Source: Larimichthys crocea (Eukaryota > Chordata > Actinopteri > Sciaenidae). Taken from it: 64,000 nucleotides of DNA. Below the pieces are notes generated by a model. The model saw only the letters and a list, made by a program, of their open reading frames with translations. It was not told the DNA's origin and made no database searches. Below are positions 57,753 through 64,000 of this stretch, piece by piece; the first letter of the stretch is position 1, and each line of letters opens with the position of its first letter. The translations under genes were made by a program, and so were the position numbers. The DNA lies in contig NC_040018.1 of NCBI RefSeq assembly GCF_000972845.2, positions 17,884,444 through 17,948,443 of the forward strand, in the 5' to 3' direction.

Positions 57753-60700
57753 ATGCATGACCTGACTGCCCAAGTCACCAGCAGCCTGCTGCCTTTCCCA
57801 GGAGTGACTATAGATGCTCTGGGCGAGGATGAGATCACTCTGGACTCTGTGCTACATGGGAAGTTCACTGTTGGTAAGTCTCTTTCTTTTACTAATCACT
57901 GAACTCTGATCTCTATATATAGGTTTTTATTTCCAAGCTTGTAAAATCCTTTAAGTATGACCTGGGATAGGATCAGTCAATCAACAGTCAGTTTAAACAG
58001 AACCACAAGGTGATGTAGGTTCGAATTTAGAGATAATTAAATCTGCAGAAACGTCTTGAGCTTAAGAACATTTTATACACCTGTCTGCAGGTCACTTGTT
58101 ATCTCATGAGCTGTTTCATTTCTAAAAATGGTGCCTAGCTTGGTGATAATCCTTGATCTTAACCCCCTCACCTCCGTCACCTTTCGTCGTCTGTGTGTGA
58201 AGGCCGCTGTGGGCTGGCCTGGTTGGCCTGTGGCCCCCATCTGGAGGTTGTCCATGCAGTGACGGGAGAACGGCTGTCTGCATACTGCTTCAGTGGTGGA
58301 GGCGAGCACCCGCCCAGCGTGCTAGCCGCCAGGGACTTCAGCTGGCTGAAACGGTCAGAGCTATGTTTCACTGTCTGTCTCTTTATCACTTGCTGCAGCT
58401 CATTCAGAACGCAGCAGCTCGAGTTTTGACCAGAACAAAGAGATCAGAGCACATCACCCCAGTTCTTAAGTCTTTACACTGGCTCCCAGTTAGCCACAGA
58501 ATAGATTTTAATGTTCTGCTACTAGTTTACAAATCACTGAATGGTTTAGGCCCACAATACATAAACGAAATGTTAGTAGAATATAGACCCAGACTTTTCT
58601 ATTTTCACGTGCTTATAGCTGAGCTCTTTAAAGAACTTTTAAAGAATTTGTAATCATAATCCAGTGATTCGTTTAATGTTTTAAATTGTTTTCAAATTTG
58701 CTATTTTAATGATTTTAAATGACATTCTGATGTTTTTAATTAAACTTTCTTCTCTTTTTAATTTTTTATTTCTATTGCTATTGCTTGTCTTAATGTCAAA
58801 TGTCTTTCCTTGCCTCTGTAAAGCACTATGAATTGCCTTGTGTACGAATTGTGCTATACAAATAAACTTGCCTTGCCTTGCCTTGCCTTGTTTAACAATT
58901 TAATACCAGTCAAACTTGTGATGATTGAGAGTCAACAACTGTCAGAATCACATGCTTACTACTTATTTTACTAGGTCTGGATTGTTGGTTGGCTTAGAGG
59001 AAGCAGAAGGCAGCGTGCTGTGTCTTTATGACTTGGGACTCTCACGAGTGGTCAAAGCTGTGGTTATACCTGGCAGGGTGAGTTTACATTCAACCTTCTA
59101 AACACACTTATCTGTTTTAGCCAATTTCTGTGTTTGAATACCAAAGTTTGTCTTGTCCATCGAATCCTGAACATCGCCCGTCTCTCTTTCCTTCTTTCAA
59201 CCCTCTGTTGTGTAGATTACAGCTATCGAGCCGCTAGTGAGTTATGGTGGAGCGAGCACTTCCACCCAGCACCTTCACCAGAGTCTGCGCTGGTTCTTTG
59301 GCATTGCTGCCGTAGTAACGGATCTCGGCCATGTTCTGCTTGTTGACCTCTGTCTCGATGACCTGTCCTGTAGCCAAAGTGAACTGGAGGCTTCAGGTGA
59401 GAAGCTTGCATGATGAAATTGATTTATATGTTTATACAACATGTGCTATATGTGAGAGATTCTTAGTTTTCCCGATGCTGCTCACGATGCAGTTTGTCTT
59501 GTAAACAACCTTTGTGAAAAATTTATTATATACTGACACCTACAGGTGTCAATTGTAGATGTAAATTAGTAAAGGAGTGCCTAGATAGTTTTTCCTGCCA
59601 CATAGTGGCAGTTTTTTCATCTCCATCTTAAACCATCTCTTTCTGTTTTTATTTTCAGACCTGCAGGTAGTCACCAAATCTCCTGCAGAGATTCCCAGGC
59701 TTAGAGAAGTCAGCACCCGACAGGGCAGACATCTTTGTCTCCAGCTGAATGGGCCCAGCGGAGTTGGAGCCACAGCTCTGCAGTACATCTCCAGGACAAA
59801 CCAGTTGGCAGTGGGATTTTCTGATGGATACTTGCAGCTGTGGAACATGAAAGCTCTGAAGAAGGAGTGAGTCAGACATGTATATTTCGTAAAAGTGGGG
59901 AAGCTGTATGGGTTTCAAGTCTGGATAGCCCTTTCTTTGACATAAGGACACATTGCATTGTTACTGTATGTCATGTAGAGTAAATCCTGACTGTATTTTT
60001 CATACATAGATACCACTCTCAGTTAGAAGGTGGCAGGGTGCCCGTGCATGCCTTCACCTTCCAGGAGCCAGAAAATGACCCAAGGAACTGTTGCTACCTC
60101 TGGGCTGTCCAGTCTGCTCAGGACCTGTAAGTGTGTTTTATAGCATATAACAAGTACTCCACCCAGGCACAGTGTGGTTTCCTTTGTTTGTTTGTTAGTT
60201 CTTTAAGCTTTTATTTTTAACTCCTCTCACTCCCACACAGCGAGGGAGATATGGTCAGCCTCCGCTTGCTTCAGTTGGCCTTCAGTGAAAGGAAGTGTCT
60301 TGCTTCTGGGAAGATCCTCTATGAGGTCTGTAGTGTATACAAGATACAACAATATTTACTGTCTATTCACTTCAGTTCTTTACAATGCTGGTCCTGCATT
60401 AGTCCCAGCAAAGCTACTTTAGATATCCCTCCATTTATTCTTCTCCCTCTTTAACTTTATGTCACTCAGGGTCTGGAGTACTGTGAGGAACGTTACAGTC
60501 AGGAGTTAAGTGGCACAGCTTTCCCTCTCAGGGCCCAGACCACCAACACCCGCCTGCTGAGTTGCCAGACCATCGAGAAGTTCAGAGCACATCCCGATAG
60601 GGATGACAGCATGAACGACGGTTAGTGTTTTTCCCCTGATGCTGCCTGTGGAAGATGAGACTATGTTGTGATTAAAATAGTTTCTGCTGAACAATGGAGA

Positions 60701-62178
60701 ACAGTCCTGCTCTTTTTTTAGATTTGTATATACTCGCTCTCTTGTCACTGCTTTCACTTTTCACCTCACCCACACTTCTTTTCATTTTCAGTTGCATCTC
60801 CAGACACCAGTGTTTCTATCTTCAGCTGGCAAGTGAAGGCCTACGGTCAGGGAACTCCATCTACCTACATCGGAGTTTTTGACATTAACCGTTGGTACCA
60901 CGCACAAATGCCAGACTCCTTAAGGTATGATGAAGTTTTTTTTTTTTTTTTAATGGAAACAAGCTTTCCAACTTTCTGATCACTTGTGTGTTCTTTGTAT
61001 AAAACCAGATATGGGACAGAAAATATATTTTAAAAAATGTAGTGTACTGTAAAGATTTCAGTTAGACACAGATAAAAAAAAAACAACGTACATATTGAAG
61101 TAAAAGGGAAATGGAAATTGGACACTCGGTACTGATGAAATTTTTTTTTGTGATTACTCAGATTACAGGACACAAGAATAATAGACACACAATATTTGTG
61201 AAGTTTGTCTGATTATTATTCTTATTGCTGGTTTGACGGCAGCTGTGGTGCAGGAATTAGGTGCTCATTGACTCCTCTTTCCCTGGGGTTATTTTTTATG
61301 ATTGCTTAATTTATTGCATTTCACTTACACTCGTGTGTCATTGCCAGAACGGGTGAATCTCTGCAAAATTGCCCCTACCTGGCGGTTTGGTCTCTGGACA
61401 CAGTGGTGCAGATGGTGTCTTCACACGTCCTCCTGGATGCGGTAGTGCACGATCGGAGCCTGAGCAGAGGCCTTCCCTTCACCTGCCCCCCACCAGAACA
61501 GTACTTCAACCCCACCACGTACAACTTTGGTAGGTGTAGACACTGTTTATGTCTTTCTATGGAGAGATGATAAAATGTTGACTGTTTGTACTGCTCAGGT
61601 AATCTGCTTACATGCCCAGACTTGTAGTTTAAATATGATTTTACTAATGACTGTTTATTTTTTTTTCTTTCATGTTACAGATGCTACCTGTTTGCTCAAC
61701 TCTGGAATTGTGCACTTAACCTGCTCTGGGTATCAGAAAGAGGTAAGTTTATTTTGTTCATTTCCGGGCTTTTGATATGAATGAGGATTATAAGAAGTGA
61801 ATATGTGACTATGTATAAATGCAAAGACATAACTGACTTCAATATTTCAGTTCACATGGCTTTTCTTTTGTCGTATTTACTGTTTTCTTCTCTTTTAAAT
61901 GAACATAAGGATGCTTGTTATTAGGCTACACAATATTTAACATATAGGTTTTAAAAATGTGAAGATGGTTGGAATGAAAAGTCTTTGTTTACACCTCATC
62001 ATTGTCATTAATGCAGACCCTGAGCTTTTTGAAGAAAGCTGCTCCTTGTTCCAGTGACATCATCTCCACCAGCTACTCCCGCTGCCTCATGTCCGGCCTA
62101 CTCTCATCCCGCCTGGCTGACACCCAGGCATCCAGCCTCTCTCAGGTACGCACGCACGCACGCGCGCACGCACGTGCG

Positions 62179-62228
<50 letters not shown>

Positions 62229-64000
62229 GCGATTAATCTATCAATAAATGTATCAATAAATTAAATGCATTTTTCTGAGACTGAAGCTTATAATGAATAT
62301 TTATTTATGTAAAATTATCAAATTAATGTAGAATAAACACAGAGAAAGTATATTTAAATTCATTCATGTTATTGGCTTAAGGTGCACATATGCACAGTGC
62401 AAATAGAAAAAAGCCAGAATGAGGAAATATACTGAGGAGTGCCACACTCCTGTAGTGTAGACTGGGTGTTTTGCTTTGAGGTGATATGTTAAAGTCTGTT
62501 ACTTCTGTGGAAGTTAAATTCGGCTTTGCAAACTGTGCAAATTGCCTTGTTTTTGTCCAACGAGCCGTCAGGCAACTTTTTAAAATGAAATGTTCCCCCT
62601 AAAAGTCCTTATCCATCTTTACGCCATAGACTCTCCTTTAGTTAGGATAGATCATAGACACATATACACAGACGCCTCATTGAGCAGGTTGGTCCGTTGC
62701 TGCGATGCGTTAACTTGTCCGCCATATTGGATGTGGCAGATCTGCCCGTAAACTAATACAAGCAGGGCCGGTTTTAGCTGTGGGCAATGTAGGCGACCGC
62801 CCAGGGCGCAGTCTCCGTGAGGGCTTTAAGTTAAAGCCTCTTATACACCCATTCACACACACATACTAATATATCTGGGAAACAAAGCTCTACTTTGCCA
62901 CATCCAAAATGGCGGCCGTCACCGGAAGTAAACAAAACCGCGTTAATTGCGTGAATTTTTTGTAACGCTTAAGTCCTTTAAAATTAATCGACAAACTGAA
63001 CGCGGTAATGTGTACAAGCACGAAGATAGAAGAGAGATAGATGTAGAGAGAGACGAGATATAGTCTATTCTAGATATCGCTATATTATATATATATATCT
63101 ATATAATATATAAATTAATAAAATTAATATTTTTTGGCTCACATTGAATTAAATATTTTATGTGATTTTTAAAAAAGGAACATATAAAATTAACTAAAAT
63201 ATGTATTCTGAAGTTTTGATAGTAATTTGTATGTTGGCCTTAAGGAGGAGCAGCTGGACGCGATCCTGTCCACAGCGGTGGAGACGAGCTCCTTGGGGAT
63301 GATCACAGGCTGTATCAAGCAGTGGACTGCAGAAGGTGAGGATTTTTAGAATAACTGAGACACTGACTGTGAGGTCTTTATTCATGTCAACGCCACACAA
63401 AGCAGATGAATAATTTAACCTTCTTGCTGACACTTTCTTCCCCGGTAACATTAGCTGCCACAAGTTATCACTATTATTTGCATCTCCTTCATCCTTTGCC
63501 ATCAATCTTGCTTTTTCACCAACCATCAACTGCAATCAACTTTAATGTTTGTAATTCTGTCTTTCCTCAATAGAACAACCAGGTTCTGCACTCAATCTGC
63601 GCTACATCCTGGACTGGGCCTGGAACAAAGTAGTCCAGACCAAAGAGGAACTGGATGGCATTTGTATGTTTTAATGTTATTACACAACTAATTACAACAT
63701 AGTTTAGACAGTTGTTTAAAAAAGGCTATTTTTAACATTACCAAGGACAGTAAGTGCCTATCTTACATAATAGATATTGTAAATTATTCATTATTTAAGA
63801 AATAAATTCCTCCTTTTCTCCTGTTTGCAAGTTTGTTTCAGTTCAGTACATTTGTGTTTATCTGTTTGTTCCCCAGGTGCACCGCTGTTCGACAGCTCAT
63901 CCAACTTCACAGACCCTCAGACAATGCAGCTGCTGCAGCACAGCCAGCGGCTGCTCGGTAACCTCAGCACCATCTTCCACTGCCTGCTCAGTGAAGCTCA
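57753..64000 (+). CDS. ahctf1: ahctf1 (ELYS/MEL-28), nuclear pore seeding factor, N-terminal part, runs off right edge
   Basis: ELYS binds nucleosomes and recruits the Nup107-160 Y-complex, starting post-mitotic nuclear pore assembly. Fifteen coding segments join in frame: 57753-57873, 58203-58353, 58975-59077, 59216-59396, 59659-59866, 60010-60126, 60241-60325, 60470-60620, 60792-60924, 61348-61529, 61681-61742, 62017-62145, 63245-63335, 63574-63663 and 63877 to the edge (about 642 residues). Diagnostic blocks include [141 protein letters not shown] and [10 protein letters not shown]. The first ~490 residues are the seven-bladed beta-propeller; the rest begins the alpha-helical ELYS domain. 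The C-terminal AT-hook region is outside the window. Human ELYS is about 2266 residues. Non-consensus donors: GTCAGA at 58354 and GTCTGT at 60326. Confidence 0.97.
58385..58895 (+). mobile_element. L2-like (Maui-type) LINE 3' fragment in ahctf1 intron
   Basis: The frame across about 58390-58590 reads [40 protein letters not shown] and [20 protein letters not shown], the end of the fish L2 ORF2 product. An internal stretch is missing after YRP. The 3' end GTAAAGCACTATGAATTGCC, GTGCTATACAAATAAACTTG and (CCTTG)n are typical. It has the same orientation as ahctf1 and begins about 30 nt after the 58353 donor. Confidence 0.85.
62151..62226. repeat. (CGCA)n/(CA)n microsatellite abutting a splice donor
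   Basis: The donor GTACGC of the ahctf1 exon ending at 62145 is continuous with a CGCA/CGCG tract and about 45 nt of CA repeat. Confidence 0.97.
62700..62930. repeat. inverted repeat with YY1-like motifs and a dispersed-repeat core
   Basis: CCGCCATATTGGATGTGGC (62719-62737) and GCCACATCCAAAATGGCGG (62897-62915) are complementary with one mismatch. Between them GGGCCGGTTTTAGCTGTGGG and GCGACCGCCCAGGGCGCAG (about 62763-62812) resemble a dispersed fish DNA element. It lies in the 1.1 kb ahctf1 intron 62146-63244. Confidence 0.6.
63020..63130. repeat. AT-rich low-complexity tract
   Basis: TATA/ATAT-rich sequence with several short self-complementary words such as TATATATATATATCTATA, about 115-225 nt before the ahctf1 exon at 63245. 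Confidence 0.8.

Noticed and set aside
58363..58653. 96-codon frame as an extra ahctf1 exon
   Set aside because: It is L2-like LINE sequence; the flanking ahctf1 exons join in frame without it.

Overview
The window looks like nuclear DNA of a teleost fish, probably a spiny-rayed (acanthomorph) one. The evidence is three vertebrate genes with canonical GT-AG introns, very dense CA/GT dinucleotide microsatellites, fish-type L2-like LINE 3' ends (one with a TTGCC-repeat tail, two with an ATGTAA-type tail) and several tRNA-derived SINE copies. Nothing bacterial or viral, no CRISPR array and no operon was seen.

Layout. (1) From the left edge to about 45.3 kb, on the minus strand, lies the 5' half of kif26b, an atypical kinesin-11 family gene. 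Five coding exons (44510-44569, 42935-43327, 19573-20298, 10516-10697, 4065-4272) give a continuous 523-residue N-terminal half. It stops at the residues just before the motor domain; the motor and tail lie beyond position 1. Introns of 22.6, 8.9 and 6.2 kb fill most of the window and carry nearly all the microsatellites, polypyrimidine tracts and many transposon relics. (2) From about 47.5 to 52.9 kb, on the plus strand, is a complete PWWP3A/MUM1-family gene. It has thirteen coding exons and predicts a 569-residue chromatin protein with an AT-hook-like motif, a cysteine cluster, one PWWP domain and the conserved C-terminal helical region. (3) From about 55.3 kb to the right edge, on the plus strand, is the 5' part of ahctf1 (ELYS). 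It has a non-coding first exon and fifteen coding exons reaching the window end, covering the N-terminal beta-propeller and the start of the helical domain.

kif26b and pwwp3a are divergent, with presumed promoters about 2-3 kb apart; pwwp3a and ahctf1 are tandem, about 2.4 kb apart. The three genes do not form a pathway: KIF26B is a non-canonical kinesin in cell adhesion and polarity signalling, PWWP3A is a chromatin/DNA-damage factor, and ELYS seeds nuclear pores on chromatin. kif26b and ahctf1 are also near each other in human (1q44), whereas human PWWP3A is on chromosome 19, so the middle gene is a synteny point worth checking.

I found no convincing new multi-gene system. The best second-look items are three stacked upstream ORFs in the ahctf1 leader, a splice donor embedded in a microsatellite, an L2 insertion almost touching a weak splice donor, several strong or mutually exclusive hairpins, a collagen-like Gly-X-Y run and paired CxxC motifs in the kinesin N-terminus, and a CXC-like cysteine cluster in the PWWP protein. 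All exon boundaries were read by eye from splice sites and frame continuity; no alignment was run.
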